In this document: in pieces, positions 9,635 through 18,542 of the stretch
How positions within the stretch are numbered: position 1 is the stretch's first letter
Layout of the letters: every line of letters begins with the position of its first letter
NCBI GenBank assembly: GCA_046233115.1
Contig: JBJXHM010000012.1
Location: forward strand, 170,619-234,618
Direction: 5' to 3'
Source: JACOMY01 sp046233115
GTDB taxonomy: Bacteria > Pseudomonadota > Alphaproteobacteria > Kiloniellales > JACOMY01
Length of the DNA: 64,000 nt
Notes under the pieces: generated by a model
Databases searched by the model: none
Seen by the model: only the letters and a program-made list of their open reading frames with translations
Told to the model about the DNA's origin: nothing
Program-made: the position numbers and the translations under genes

Positions 9635-9807
9635 CCTTGCGAGCATGAATGAGCAACGCGTTCGCCCGGCGTGACGTCGGCGGCTGCTCCTCTCCGCTCG
9701 CATCCTTGCAAATCTGCTTGTTCGACCTTCCCGGAACCACCGTCCGGAGGCTGCTGTTATGCGCCTTGCGGGCCAACGCAACCCCCTTGCCTAGGGAGAC
9801 CTGAGAC

Positions 9808-10848
9808 ATGCTCCACGGAGACATCTCCAGCAGTGACGACACGGTCGGTGTCGCCGTCGTCAACTACAAGATGCCGCGCCTGCACACCCGCGAAGAGGTG
9901 CTGGCCAACGCCCGCAACATCGCCCAGATGATCGAGGGCATGAAGATCGGCCTGCCGGGCATGGACCTGGTGATCTTCCCCGAGTACTCGACCCACGGGA
10001 TCATGTACGACAAGAAGGAGATGTACGAGACCGCCTCCTCCTGTCCGGGCGAGGAGACCGAGATCTTCGCCGAGGCCTGCCGCAAGACCAAGACCTGGGG
10101 CGTCTTCTCGCTGACGGGCGAGCGCCACGAGGAGCACCCGAACAAGGCGCCCTACAACACCCTCATCCTGATGAACGACGAGGGCGAGATCGTCCAGAAG
10201 TACCGCAAGATCATGCCCTGGGTTCCGATCGAGGGCTGGTATCCGGGTAACTGCACCTACGTCTCCGAGGGTCCCAAGGGGATGAAGGTCAGCCTGATCA
10301 TCTGCGACGACGGCAACTACCCGGAGATCTGGCGCGACTGCGCCATGAAGGGCGCGGAGCTGATCGTGCGCTGCCAGGGCTACATGTACCCGGCCAAGGA
10401 TCAGCAGGTGATCATGGCCAAGGCCATGGCCTGGGCCAACAACACCTACGTGGCCGTGGCCAACGCCGCCGGCTTCGACGGGGTCTATTCCTACTTCGGC
10501 CATTCGGCCCTGGTCGGCTTCGACGGCCGCACCCTGGGCGAGTGCGGCGAGGAGGAGATGGGCATCCAGTATGCCGCGCTCTCCAAGTCGCTGATCCGCG
10601 ACGCGCGCCGCAACATGCAGTCGCAGAACCACCTCTTCAAGCTGCTGCACCGCGGCTACACCGGCAAGATCGGCTCCGGTGAAGAGGCCGAGGGCGTCGC
10701 CGCCTGCCCCTACGACTTCTACAAGAAGTGGGTCACCGATCCGGAAGGCACCCGCGAGATGGTAGAGGCGATCACCCGCGAGACGGTCGGCACCGACGAG
10801 TGCCCGATCGAGGGGATCCCGAACCAGAAGACCGGAACGCACCGCTAG
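9808..10848 (+). CDS. amiE: Aliphatic amidase
   Basis: 346 residues, the normal AmiE length, and recognisable along nearly its whole length by the start HGDISSSDDTVGVAVVNY and internal segments such as SFxLTGERHEEHP. The nitrilase-fold catalytic triad is present: E59 (FPEYS), K134 (KYRKIMPW) and C166 (IICDDGNYPE). The cytoplasmic homohexamer hydrolyses short aliphatic amides such as acetamide and propionamide to ammonia and the acid. AGGGAGACC precedes the ATG. A strong terminator follows, separating it from the remaining operon genes. Control is probably by AmiC/AmiR through the leader. Confidence 0.97.
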   Translation: MLHGDISSSDDTVGVAVVNYKMPRLHTREEVLANARNIAQMIEGMKIGLPGMDLVIFPEYSTHGIMYDKKEMYETASSCPGEETEIFAEACRKTKTWGVFSLTGERHEEHPNKAPYNTLILMNDEGEIVQKYRKIMPWVPIEGWYPGNCTYVSEGPKGMKVSLIICDDGNYPEIWRDCAMKGAELIVRCQGYMYPAKDQQVIMAKAMAWANNTYVAVANAAGFDGVYSYFGHSALVGFDGRTLGECGEEEMGIQYAALSKSLIRDARRNMQSQNHLFKLLHRGYTGKIGSGEEAEGVAACPYDFYKKWVTDPEGTREMVEAITRETVGTDECPIEGIPNQKTGTHR

Positions 10849-10884
10849 GCCTCCGCCACTCGTCACGAGAGGTGCGCCTGTTCG

Positions 10885-10939
10885 GGGCCGGCCCCCGCCT
10901 CCCCTGTCGGCGGGGGCCGGCCCGACCTTTCTCCTTTTT
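10885..10939 (+). terminator. Strong rho-independent terminator between amiE and the ATPase gene
   Basis: A perfect 15-bp stem (10885-10899 with 10909-10923, arms GGGCCGGCCCCCGCC and its complement) closes a nine-base loop. It is followed by a pyrimidine-rich run ending in TTTTT at 10935-10939. It lies 36 bases after the amiE stop. Such a structure would make amiE mRNA abundant while letting only part of transcription continue into the downstream chaperone and regulator genes. Confidence 0.8.
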
Positions 10940-10957
10940 CCCTGGTACTGGCACGCA

Positions 10958-11758
10958 ATGACCCTGGACGACTATCTGATCGGCGAAGAACCCTACTACC
11001 GCGCGCTCGGCGAGGAGGTCGCGCTCTTCGAGGCGGCCTGGGCCGAGCGACTGCCGGTGATGCTGAAAGGCCCCACTGGCTGCGGCAAGACCCGCTTCGT
11101 CGAGCACATGGCCTGGAAGCTGGGGCGCCCGCTGATCACCGTCTCCTGCCACGAGGACATGACCGCCTCCGACCTGGTCGGCCGCTTCCTGCTGGATGCC
11201 GAGGGCACCAAATGGCACGACGGGCCGCTGACCCTGGCGGTGCGCTACGGCGCCATCTGCTATCTGGACGAGATCGTCGAGGCGCGCCAGGACACCACCG
11301 TGGTGATCCACTCGCTGACCGACGACCGGCGCATCCTGCCGCTCGAGAAGAAGAACGAGGTGATCCGCGCGCACCCCGACTTCCAGCTCGTTATCTCCTA
11401 CAACCCCGGCTACCAGAGCGTGCTCAAAGACCTGAAGGAGAGCACCAAGCAGCGCTTCGCCGCGCTGGACTTCGGCTATCCCGAGCGCCAGGTCGAGAGC
11501 GACATCGTCGCCCACGAGGCCGGGATCGCACCCGGCGAGGCGGCACGTCTGGTCACCATCGCCGAGCGCTCGCGCAACCTGAAGGGCCACGGCTTGAACG
11601 AGGGCTGCTCCACCCGCATGCTGATCCATGCCGGCCAGCTGATGCGCCGCGGGGTCGGCCTGAAGGCCGCCTGCACCACCGCGCTGGTGCTGCCGCTGAC
11701 CGATGATCCCGACCTGCGCGATGCGCTGAACGCGGCCATCGCGAGCTGCCTGCCCTGA
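10958..11758 (+). CDS. MoxR-family AAA+ ATPase (CbbQ/NirQ/NorQ type)
   Basis: 266 residues, the usual CbbQ/NorQ length. Walker A GPTGCGKT is at 38-45, Walker B CYLDEI at D104, and the CbbQ-type segments CHEDMTASDLVGR and SYNPGYQSVLKDLKEST are clear. These ring ATPases work with a vWA-domain partner (encoded next) to remodel or activate metalloenzymes or Rubisco. No Rubisco, nitric oxide reductase or nitrite reductase genes are nearby, while the amidase gene lies upstream and amiC/amiR downstream, so the client is likely amide-related. The start ATG has only a weak ribosome site. Confidence 0.92.
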   Translation: MTLDDYLIGEEPYYRALGEEVALFEAAWAERLPVMLKGPTGCGKTRFVEHMAWKLGRPLITVSCHEDMTASDLVGRFLLDAEGTKWHDGPLTLAVRYGAICYLDEIVEARQDTTVVIHSLTDDRRILPLEKKNEVIRAHPDFQLVISYNPGYQSVLKDLKESTKQRFAALDFGYPERQVESDIVAHEAGIAPGEAARLVTIAERSRNLKGHGLNEGCSTRMLIHAGQLMRRGVGLKAACTTALVLPLTDDPDLRDALNAAIASCLP

Positions 11759-11766
11759 CCACGGAC

Positions 11767-14058
11767 ATGCCCCAGCGCCCGCACACCTCGCTGCTGCGGC
11801 CGGTCGAAGCCGAGAGCGGCCGGCCGCGCCCCAACGCGATGATGAGCGGGGTCAGCGACCAGGCGAAGCGGGTCTTCCCGGGGCCGCTGCTGGCCCGCTG
11901 GCTGCACTGCTGCGAGGAGTTGGAGCGGGCCGGGCTGGGCGGCGGCATCCTGGTCTCCTACCAGCGCTACAGCCCCACCGTGGCCGAGGCGATCGACCCG
12001 GAGACGGCCTGCGGACTGCTGCGGCTGGTCAAGGACCTAGCCTACACCGCCGGCAAGCAGGCCGCCATCGTCGGCTGCCAGGCCGCTGCGGTCGCCGCCA
12101 CCCGCCTGCACGAGGCCGAGGCCTTCGCTGCTTGGTCGCAGCTGATGGCGACGACCGCGGAGACCGCCCCGGAGTCGGCACCGGCGATCCTCGAGCGGAC
12201 CGACAGGCTGCTGCGCCGGCTCGACACCAAAGGGCTGGAGGGCTGGATCCGTACCGGCCTGCGCGTCGGCGGCGGTGAACGCAGCCGGCGCCTGCAGTTC
12301 TTCACCTTCGCCGATCCCACCGCCGAGCGCGCGCTGCTGCGCGAGACCGGCGATGCCCTCTTCGCCGACCGCGAGCGCCGCCTGCGCTTCTACGCCACCG
12401 CGCTCTGGGGCCAGGAGATCGTGGTGCGCGAGCACGGCCTGCAGCCCAACGGCCAGCCGGTGCGCCGGGCCAGCTTCGACGGTGCCTTCGTGCGCGTGCC
12501 GCCCTCCTATCCCGGCGTGCGCGGCGGCCAGGCCGAAGCACTCTATCGTGCTTCGCTGGCGCACATCGCCGCCCACCTGCACTTCGGCCGCGGCCGCTTC
12601 GAGGTCGGCAGCCTGAAGCCGATGCAGATCGCCCTGGTTTCGCTGGTCGAGGACGCGCGGGTCGAGCACCTGGCAATGGCGGAGCTGCCGGGCTTGCGCC
12701 GGCTCTGGCTGCCCTTCCACCTGGCACAGCCGCACAGCAGCCTGACCGCGGAGTTGCTGCTGCCGCGGCTGGCCCGCGCGCTGATCGACCCAGACCATGT
12801 AGACGACGACCCCTGGGTGTCCAAGGGCCGGGCGCTCTTCTTCGACCGTCGCGCCGACCTGTCCGACCCGGCCACCAGCCGGCGCATCGGCAACCTGCTG
12901 GGCAACGACCTGGGCCAGATGCGGGTCCAGTTCAACGCCCGCACCTACGTGGTCGAGCCGGCCTATCGCGACGACAACCTGGGACTCTGGCACTTCGACC
13001 CGGACGACTCGGAGGCCGCCGACAGCCTGGACGAGGTGGTGGAATCGCGCCGCTTGGATCGCCAGGAGCAGCCGGACCAGAAGCCGCAGCAGAACGAGGA
13101 ACCGGAGCCGCAGGAGACGCCGCAACGGGTCAATCCCGAGACCCTGCCGGAGGACAGCGGGGTTCCGGTGGCGCGCCTGCCGGAATGGGACTACGCCGCC
13201 GGCCGCAGCCGGCCGCAGTGGGTGACGATCTGGGAGTGGCCGACCAAGGCCGGTCCGGCCGACTGGGTCGAGCGGGTGCTGCAGCGCCGCCGCGACACCG
13301 TGCAGCGCATCGACCGCCTGGTCCGCGCCTCGCGCGTCAGCCGCCCAATCAAGATGAAGCGCCAGCCCGAGGGCGAGGAGCTGGACCTCGACGCCTGCAT
13401 CGCCGCAGAGATCGACCGCCGGCAGAAGCGCCAGCCCGAGCCCGGCCTCTACACCATCACCGAGCGGCGCCAGCGCGACCTCTCGATCCTGCTGCTGCTG
13501 GACAGCAGCCAGTCGACCGCCGAGCACGTCAGCGGCTCCACCGTCAGCGTGCTGGAAATGGAGAAGGAGGCGGCAGCGTTGCTGTCGCACGCCCTGAACG
13601 CGCTGGGCGATCCCTTCGCGCTGGCCGCCTTCGCCTCCGACGGCCGCGAGACCCTGCGCTATCACCGCCTCAAGGACTTCGACAAGCCCTACGACCAGGC
13701 GGCCCAGGCGGCGCTGGCCGGTCTGGAGAGCGGCCTCTCCACCCGCCTGGGTGGCGCCATCCGCTTCGCCGGCAGGGACCTGGCGCGCCAGTCCACCCAC
13801 CGCCGGCTGCTGCTGGTGGTGACCGACGGCGAGCCCTCGGACATCGACGTGCCCGACCGGCGCTACCTGGTGGAGGACGCACGCCAGGCGGTCCAGGGGC
13901 TGGCGATGCAGGGCATCGACTGCTTCTGCGTCGGGCTGGAGTCGGGCGCGGACAGCTATCTCTCGCGTATCTTCGGCAGATACAATAGCTTGACCATCGA
14001 CCGGCTGGATCGCCTGCCCGACCGGCTACCCAGACTCTACTTCCGATTGACCCGATGA
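11767..14058 (+). CDS. vWA-domain protein (CbbO/NorD type), partner of the MoxR ATPase
   Basis: 763 residues, closer to CbbO in length than to the shorter NorD proteins. The N-terminal two thirds are helical and unfamiliar apart from weak family similarity. An acidic, glutamine/proline-rich linker spans about residues 430-470 (QPDQKPQQNEEPEPQETPQ). The C-terminal von Willebrand A domain has the metal-site motif DSSQS at 579-583 and the later aspartate in VVTDGEPSD (D687). The MIDAS metal site normally binds a client or adaptor. It starts eight bases after the ATPase stop, so the two genes are one unit. Confidence 0.88.
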   Translation: MPQRPHTSLLRPVEAESGRPRPNAMMSGVSDQAKRVFPGPLLARWLHCCEELERAGLGGGILVSYQRYSPTVAEAIDPETACGLLRLVKDLAYTAGKQAAIVGCQAAAVAATRLHEAEAFAAWSQLMATTAETAPESAPAILERTDRLLRRLDTKGLEGWIRTGLRVGGGERSRRLQFFTFADPTAERALLRETGDALFADRERRLRFYATALWGQEIVVREHGLQPNGQPVRRASFDGAFVRVPPSYPGVRGGQAEALYRASLAHIAAHLHFGRGRFEVGSLKPMQIALVSLVEDARVEHLAMAELPGLRRLWLPFHLAQPHSSLTAELLLPRLARALIDPDHVDDDPWVSKGRALFFDRRADLSDPATSRRIGNLLGNDLGQMRVQFNARTYVVEPAYRDDNLGLWHFDPDDSEAADSLDEVVESRRLDRQEQPDQKPQQNEEPEPQETPQRVNPETLPEDSGVPVARLPEWDYAAGRSRPQWVTIWEWPTKAGPADWVERVLQRRRDTVQRIDRLVRASRVSRPIKMKRQPEGEELDLDACIAAEIDRRQKRQPEPGLYTITERRQRDLSILLLLDSSQSTAEHVSGSTVSVLEMEKEAAALLSHALNALGDPFALAAFASDGRETLRYHRLKDFDKPYDQAAQAALAGLESGLSTRLGGAIRFAGRDLARQSTHRRLLLVVTDGEPSDIDVPDRRYLVEDARQAVQGLAMQGIDCFCVGLESGADSYLSRIFGRYNSLTIDRLDRLPDRLPRLYFRLTR

Positions 14059-14146
14059 GAGGCGAGACCAATGCCCCGGTAGGACGGCGGAACGGGCCGC
14101 TAGCCGGCAGCAGAAGGTTCTATGAGCGAGTGAAAGTAGACAGCGT

Positions 14147-15304
14147 ATGGTGAGCACAGGACCAGTGAGGATCGGGGTCCTCTTTTCCGAAACCGGCGTG
14201 ACCTCCGTGATCGAGCGCTGTCAGCGCAAGGCCACCCTGCTCGCGATCGAGGAGATCAACGAGGCCGGCGGCCTCGGCGGCCACGCGCTGGAGCCGACCA
14301 TCCTGGACCCGGCCTCCGATCCCGAGACCTACCGGCGGATGGCCGAAGACCTGGTCGGGCGGCGCGGCATCTCGGTCATCTTCGGCTGCTACATGTCGAG
14401 CACCCGCAAGGCCGTCCTGCCCTGTGTCGAGCGCCATCGCGCGCTGCTGTTCTACCCCACGCTCTACGAGGGCTTCGAGTACTCGACCCACGTCATCTAC
14501 ACCGGCGCCGCCCCCAACCAGAACAGCGTCCAGCTCTGCCACTACCTGTTGGAGGAGTACGGCAACCGCTTCGCCTTCATCGGCTCCGACTACATCTACC
14601 CGCGCGAATCCAACCGTATCATGCGCGACCTGCTGAACCAGGCCGGCGGAGAGGTGGTGCTGGAGCGCTACCTGCCGCTCTCGGCCGGCGAGGCGGACTT
14701 CGCAGACCCCATGGCCGCCATTGCCGAGGCGCGCCCCGACGTAATCTTCTCCACCGTGGTCGGACAGTCCACCGCCGGGCTCTATCGCGCCTATCGCCGG
14801 ACCGGCCTGGATCCGGCACGCTGCCCCATCGCCAGCCTCACCACCACCGAGGCCGAGGTGGAGGCCATGGGCAACGAGGCAGCCGAGGGCCACATCACCT
14901 CCGCCCCCTACTTCGCCAGCCTGGAAACCCCGCGCAACCGGCGCTTCCTGGAGGCCTACGCCAGCCGCTTCGGCGACACCGCCTCGGTGAACCACTGCGC
15001 CGAAGCGGCCTACTTCCAGGTCCATCTCTTCGCCAAGGCGGCGCTGGAAGCCGGCAGCATCGCCTTCGAGCCGCTGTCCCTGGCCTTGCGCGGGCAAGGC
15101 TTCGAGGCGCCCCAGGGGCCAGTCCAGATCGATCCGGAGAACAACCACACCTATCTTTGGCCGCGCATCGGTCAGGTCGGCCCGGACGGGCGCTTCGAGA
15201 TCCTGGCCGAGAGCAAGGCGGCGGTCCGCCCCGATCCCTACCTGATCGCGCACAGGCTGGACGACCGCATGGTGGCGCTGCGGCAAAAGAAACGCGTGGT
15301 CTAG
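14147..15304 (+). CDS. amiC: Amide-sensing ligand-binding regulator AmiC
   Basis: 385 residues with the type I periplasmic-binding fold but no signal peptide, as expected for cytoplasmic AmiC. Diagnostic stretches are IGVLFSETGVTSVIE, CYMSSTRKAVLPCVE, FYPTLYEGFEYS, PNQNSVQL, and GSDYIYPRESNRIMRDL. In pseudomonads AmiC holds AmiR inactive until a short amide binds. The following gene encodes the AmiR partner, so the pair is complete. The 88-base gap upstream contains no terminator I can see. Confidence 0.95.
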   Translation: MVSTGPVRIGVLFSETGVTSVIERCQRKATLLAIEEINEAGGLGGHALEPTILDPASDPETYRRMAEDLVGRRGISVIFGCYMSSTRKAVLPCVERHRALLFYPTLYEGFEYSTHVIYTGAAPNQNSVQLCHYLLEEYGNRFAFIGSDYIYPRESNRIMRDLLNQAGGEVVLERYLPLSAGEADFADPMAAIAEARPDVIFSTVVGQSTAGLYRAYRRTGLDPARCPIASLTTTEAEVEAMGNEAAEGHITSAPYFASLETPRNRRFLEAYASRFGDTASVNHCAEAAYFQVHLFAKAALEAGSIAFEPLSLALRGQGFEAPQGPVQIDPENNHTYLWPRIGQVGPDGRFEILAESKAAVRPDPYLIAHRLDDRMVALRQKKRVV

Positions 15305-15317
15305 GGGAGCCTTCGCC

Positions 15318-15923
15318 TTGTCCTCGCCGATCCTCACGCAGCTCCGCGGGCTCAGCGTGCTGGTCGTCCACCCGGCCGACCAGGAGCGGGACAACCTCAT
15401 CCAGCATCTGCACCGCATCGGCTGTCAGGTGCGCGCGCTCTGGCCGATGCCGGAGGCGCTGGAGGAGCGGGTCGACGTGCTATGCTTCGCGATCAGCCAT
15501 GGCGTGCGCGATCCCTTCCTGAAGCTGAAGCGGTCCTGGGGAGCGGAGCCGCCGACCCTGCTGGCGCTGGTCGACTACGAGGACCCCTCAACCCTGCAGT
15601 TGGTGCTGGAAAGCGGCGCCGTCGCCTCCATCGGCAAGCCGATTCGCCCCTTCGGCCTGCTGACCAACCTGGTGATCGCCCGCTCGATCTGGCTGCAGCA
15701 GCGCGACAGCGACGGCAAGGTCATGAAGCTGGAGGCCAAGCTGGCCGGCATCCGCAAGATCAACAAGGCCAAGGCGATCCTGATGAAGAGCCAGGGTATC
15801 GGCGAAGAAGAGGCCTATAACTCGATCCGCGCCCAGGCCATGTCCAAGCGCCTGTCGATGGAGGAGATCGCGACCGCCATCATCAATGCCAACGAGCTGC
15901 TGACCTTCCGCCCGAAGCGTTGA
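15318..15923 (+). CDS. amiR: ANTAR-domain antitermination regulator AmiR
   Basis: 201 residues starting at a TTG (15318) preceded by AGGGGAG eight bases upstream. The N-terminal pseudoreceiver (VLVVHPADQERDNLIQHL) lacks the usual acidic phosphorylation pocket, followed by a coiled coil. The C-terminal ANTAR domain (KAKAILMKSQGIGEEEAY and MSKRLSMEEIATAI) binds RNA hairpins. It should release transcription of amiE from leader termination once AmiC binds an amide. Thirteen bases separate it from amiC. Unlike Pseudomonas, no amiS transporter gene follows; a urea ABC transporter does. Confidence 0.95.
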   Translation: MSSPILTQLRGLSVLVVHPADQERDNLIQHLHRIGCQVRALWPMPEALEERVDVLCFAISHGVRDPFLKLKRSWGAEPPTLLALVDYEDPSTLQLVLESGAVASIGKPIRPFGLLTNLVIARSIWLQQRDSDGKVMKLEAKLAGIRKINKAKAILMKSQGIGEEEAYNSIRAQAMSKRLSMEEIATAIINANELLTFRPKR

Positions 15924-16284
15924 AACAGCAGCGCCAAAATGCCCCGCCACAGCTCTTACGCCATGTTGCTCCGCAGCAAATCCTGGGGTATGGTATCACA
16001 AACTGGCACAGTCATAATAATGTGATCCGCGCTCCGCAAAGACGCCGAGCGATGGATATCCCGGGAGGTAGAGGCGCACTAGTGGCGTAAACGAACCGAG
16101 CGGAACGCGGTTCGTCTCCTTGTGCAGTTTGGGTGTCAGGCAACGAGGCCGCCCCCCTTACGTGCAAAAACGACCCTGAGTACCCAATCGACCACCGAGA
16201 TCGGGCGGTTTCGATGGCCCTCGGCAACTGCGCCGATCGGGCCCGGTGACGGCCGTCCGCGATGACGCCTATGGGAGGCTTTTC
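15924..16284 (+). promoter_or_regulatory. urtA upstream region with inverted repeat and leader hairpin
   Basis: This 361-base gap is less GC-rich than its surroundings around 15990-16030. It contains the inverted repeat ATCACA-N20-TGTGAT (15995-16000 and 16021-16026), a possible operator. Closer to urtA lies a hairpin TCGGC-AACTGC-GCCGA (16221-16236), extended outward by GGCC/GGCC, again with a six-base loop that starts with A but has G at position 5 rather than 4. GGGAGG (16274-16279) is the urtA ribosome site. I saw no convincing sigma-54 or NtrC site. Confidence 0.35.
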
Positions 16285-17532
16285 ATGTCTTTGACCAGAC
16301 GCTGCTTCGTTACCAACACCGCATTGGGAGCCGCCGCGCTTGCCGCGCCTTACGGCTTCGTGCGCTCCGCTGCCGCCGCCGACGAGATCGAGGTCGGCGT
16401 GCTCTTCTCGCTCACCGGCGGCCTCTCCATCATCGAGAAGTCCTTGGCCGATGCGACCCTGATGGCGATCTCCGAGATCAACGCCAAGGGCGGCGTCCTG
16501 GGCAAGCAGATCAAGCCCGTCGTGGAGGACGGCGCTTCCGATCCCAAGACCTACAACGAGAAGGCCAACAAGCTGGTCGTGCGCGACCGCGTACCGACGG
16601 TCTTCGGCTCCTACACCTCGGCCAGCCGCAAGGCGGTACTGCCGGTGTTCGAGAAGCGACACAACCTCTATTTCTACCCGACCTACTACGAAGGCTTCGA
16701 GTGCTCGAAGAACGTGGTCTACACCGGCGCCGTTCCGAACCAGCAGCTCAGCAACTTCATCCCCTGGATCATCAAGAACCTGGGCAAGAAGAAGTTCTTC
16801 ATCGTCGGGTCCAACTACATCTACCCGCGTGAGATGGCCAAGGTCTGCAAGATCCTGATCGAGGCCAACGGCGCCGAGTGGGTGGCTGACGAGTACCTGG
16901 AACTGGGTCACTCCGAGTGGGGTGCCATGGTCAACAAGATCAAGGACAGCGGCTGCGACGTGGTGCTATCCAACGTCGTCGGCGACAGCGTCGTGGCCTT
17001 CTACCGCGAGTTCAAGAACCAGGGCCTGACCCACGACAAGCTGCCGATCTGCGCGACCGTGACCTCGGAAATCGAGATCGCCGCCATGGGGCCGGAGTTC
17101 GCGGTGGGCAGCTACACCTCCTTCCCCTACTTCCAGGCCATCGATACCGACATCAACAAGGCCTTCATCGAGCGCTACCGCCTCTTCGTGAACGATCCCA
17201 AGGCGGTGACCCACCACGCGCTGGAGTCCTCCTACTTCCAGGTCTTCCTCTGGGCCCAGGCGGTGGAGAAGGCAGGCGAGGCCACGCCGAAGGCGATCGT
17301 CGAGGCGGTGAAGGGCCAGGAGTTCGACGCCCCCAACGGCCATGTGAAGATCGACCCTGAGAACCTGCACACCTACTTGACCCCGCGCATCGCGCAGTGG
17401 CAGGCCGACGGCCAGGGCAAGATCATCGACGACTACGGCGAGCCGATCCGTCCCCTGCCCTACGTCGCTTACGGCGAGACCGAGGACGACCTCTACTGCA
17501 AGGAAGCGGGCCTGGATACCTCCAAGCTCTAG
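16285..17532 (+). CDS. urtA: Urea ABC transporter substrate-binding protein
   Basis: 415 residues. The start at 16285 is fixed by GGGAGG six bases upstream. The N-terminus (LTRRCFVTNTALGAAALAAP) resembles a twin-arginine signal, so it may be exported folded. The mature protein shows the UrtA/FmdD pattern: EVGVLFSLTGGLSIIE, SYTSASRKAVLPVFE, FYPTYYEGFECS, GSNYIYPREMAK. It is a paralogue of AmiC upstream: both share the same fold and many of the same motifs. It captures urea or a short amide in the periplasm for urtBCDE. Confidence 0.95.
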   Translation: MSLTRRCFVTNTALGAAALAAPYGFVRSAAAADEIEVGVLFSLTGGLSIIEKSLADATLMAISEINAKGGVLGKQIKPVVEDGASDPKTYNEKANKLVVRDRVPTVFGSYTSASRKAVLPVFEKRHNLYFYPTYYEGFECSKNVVYTGAVPNQQLSNFIPWIIKNLGKKKFFIVGSNYIYPREMAKVCKILIEANGAEWVADEYLELGHSEWGAMVNKIKDSGCDVVLSNVVGDSVVAFYREFKNQGLTHDKLPICATVTSEIEIAAMGPEFAVGSYTSFPYFQAIDTDINKAFIERYRLFVNDPKAVTHHALESSYFQVFLWAQAVEKAGEATPKAIVEAVKGQEFDAPNGHVKIDPENLHTYLTPRIAQWQADGQGKIIDDYGEPIRPLPYVAYGETEDDLYCKEAGLDTSKL

Positions 17533-17541
17533 CTAAGGTCC

Positions 17542-17578
17542 GGGGGACGGCGGCGAAGACCGCCGCCCCCCTGTTTCT
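17542..17578 (+). terminator. GC-rich hairpin between urtA and urtB
   Basis: GGGGGACGGCGG (17542-17553) pairs with 17560-17571 across a six-base loop with a single A/C mismatch, and is followed by TGTTTCTT. Such attenuators are common after binding-protein genes, keeping urtA more abundant than the membrane and ATPase subunits. Confidence 0.7.
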
Positions 17579-17644
17579 TGGGCGGCGCGCCTCTGATCGG
17601 GGCGCCCGCCGACCTTCGGCCCCAACGCGGAGAGTTCTCCTCTT

Positions 17645-18538
17645 ATGGCAGAGGTTGTTTTTATCGGCCTGTCCTTGGCCTCGATCCTTCTTCTGATCGC
17701 ACTGGGGCTTACCATCACCTACGGCGCCATGGGCGTCATCAACATGGCACACGGCGAGATGGTGATGGTGGGCGCCTACTGTGCGGTCTGGACCCAGCTC
17801 TATCTCGGCCTCAACATCTTCTTCGCCCTGCCGCTGGCCTTCCTGGTCACCGCCGCACTGGGCCTCCTGATCGAGAAGGTGGTGGTTCGACGCCTCTACG
17901 GGCGGCTGCTGGATACCTTGCTGGCGACCTGGGGGGTCGCCATCCTGATTCAGCAGGCGATCCGGCTGGAGTTCGGACTCTCCTTCTTCGACATCCACGT
18001 CGACGGCCTGGGGCCTGGGCTGCAGAAGGTGGATGTGCCGCAGATGCTGCTCAACACCTTCTCCATCGGCGATTTCGTGGTGCAGCCCTACCGCAGCTTC
18101 ATCATCCTACTGACCATCGCACTGGCGATCGCCACCTGGTGGCTGCTCTACCGCACGCCCTACGGCATGCAAGTGCGCGCGATCATGCGCAACCCCTCGA
18201 TGGCCGCGGCCTGCGGCATCGACGTCGAGCGCTCCAACGCCTTGACCTTTGCCTTCGGTTCGGGCTTGGCCGGCGTCGCCGGGGTCATGATCGCCGGCTT
18301 CAAGACGGTCTTCCCGGACATGGGCACGCCGATGGTGGTCGACGGCTTCATGGTCGTCGTGGTCGGTGGCGTCGGCAGCCTGCTGGGCTCGATCGCCTCG
18401 GCCGGCCTGCTGGGTCAGCTCAACGGCATCGTCGCCAGCCTGACCAACGACATCCTGGCGCGCGCCGTGGTCTTCGGGGCGGTCATCTTCATCATCATGT
18501 GGCGGCCCAAGGGCCTCTTCTCCTTCAAGGGGCGCTAG
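17645..18538 (+). CDS. urtB: Urea ABC transporter permease
   Basis: 297-residue hydrophobic branched-chain-amino-acid-type permease with about eight helices. The motif GLTITYGAMGVINMAHGEMVMVG region and the conserved GxVGSLLGSIASAG stretch are typical of LivH/UrtB. It forms the inner-membrane channel with UrtC. The next gene begins four bases after its stop. Confidence 0.94.
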   Translation: MAEVVFIGLSLASILLLIALGLTITYGAMGVINMAHGEMVMVGAYCAVWTQLYLGLNIFFALPLAFLVTAALGLLIEKVVVRRLYGRLLDTLLATWGVAILIQQAIRLEFGLSFFDIHVDGLGPGLQKVDVPQMLLNTFSIGDFVVQPYRSFIILLTIALAIATWWLLYRTPYGMQVRAIMRNPSMAAACGIDVERSNALTFAFGSGLAGVAGVMIAGFKTVFPDMGTPMVVDGFMVVVVGGVGSLLGSIASAGLLGQLNGIVASLTNDILARAVVFGAVIFIIMWRPKGLFSFKGR

Positions 18539-18542
18539 AGCC

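Noticed and set aside
12037..13800. 587-residue minus-strand frame opposite the vWA gene
   Set aside because: Composition (many A, G, R, L, Q, V repeats such as GLGLALLPAVD) is typical of antisense GC-rich noise; the plus strand encodes a clear MIDAS domain.
15991..16036. TGGCACAGTCATAATA as a sigma-54 promoter for urtA
   Set aside because: It has the -24 GG but the -12 element lacks GC, which is essential.
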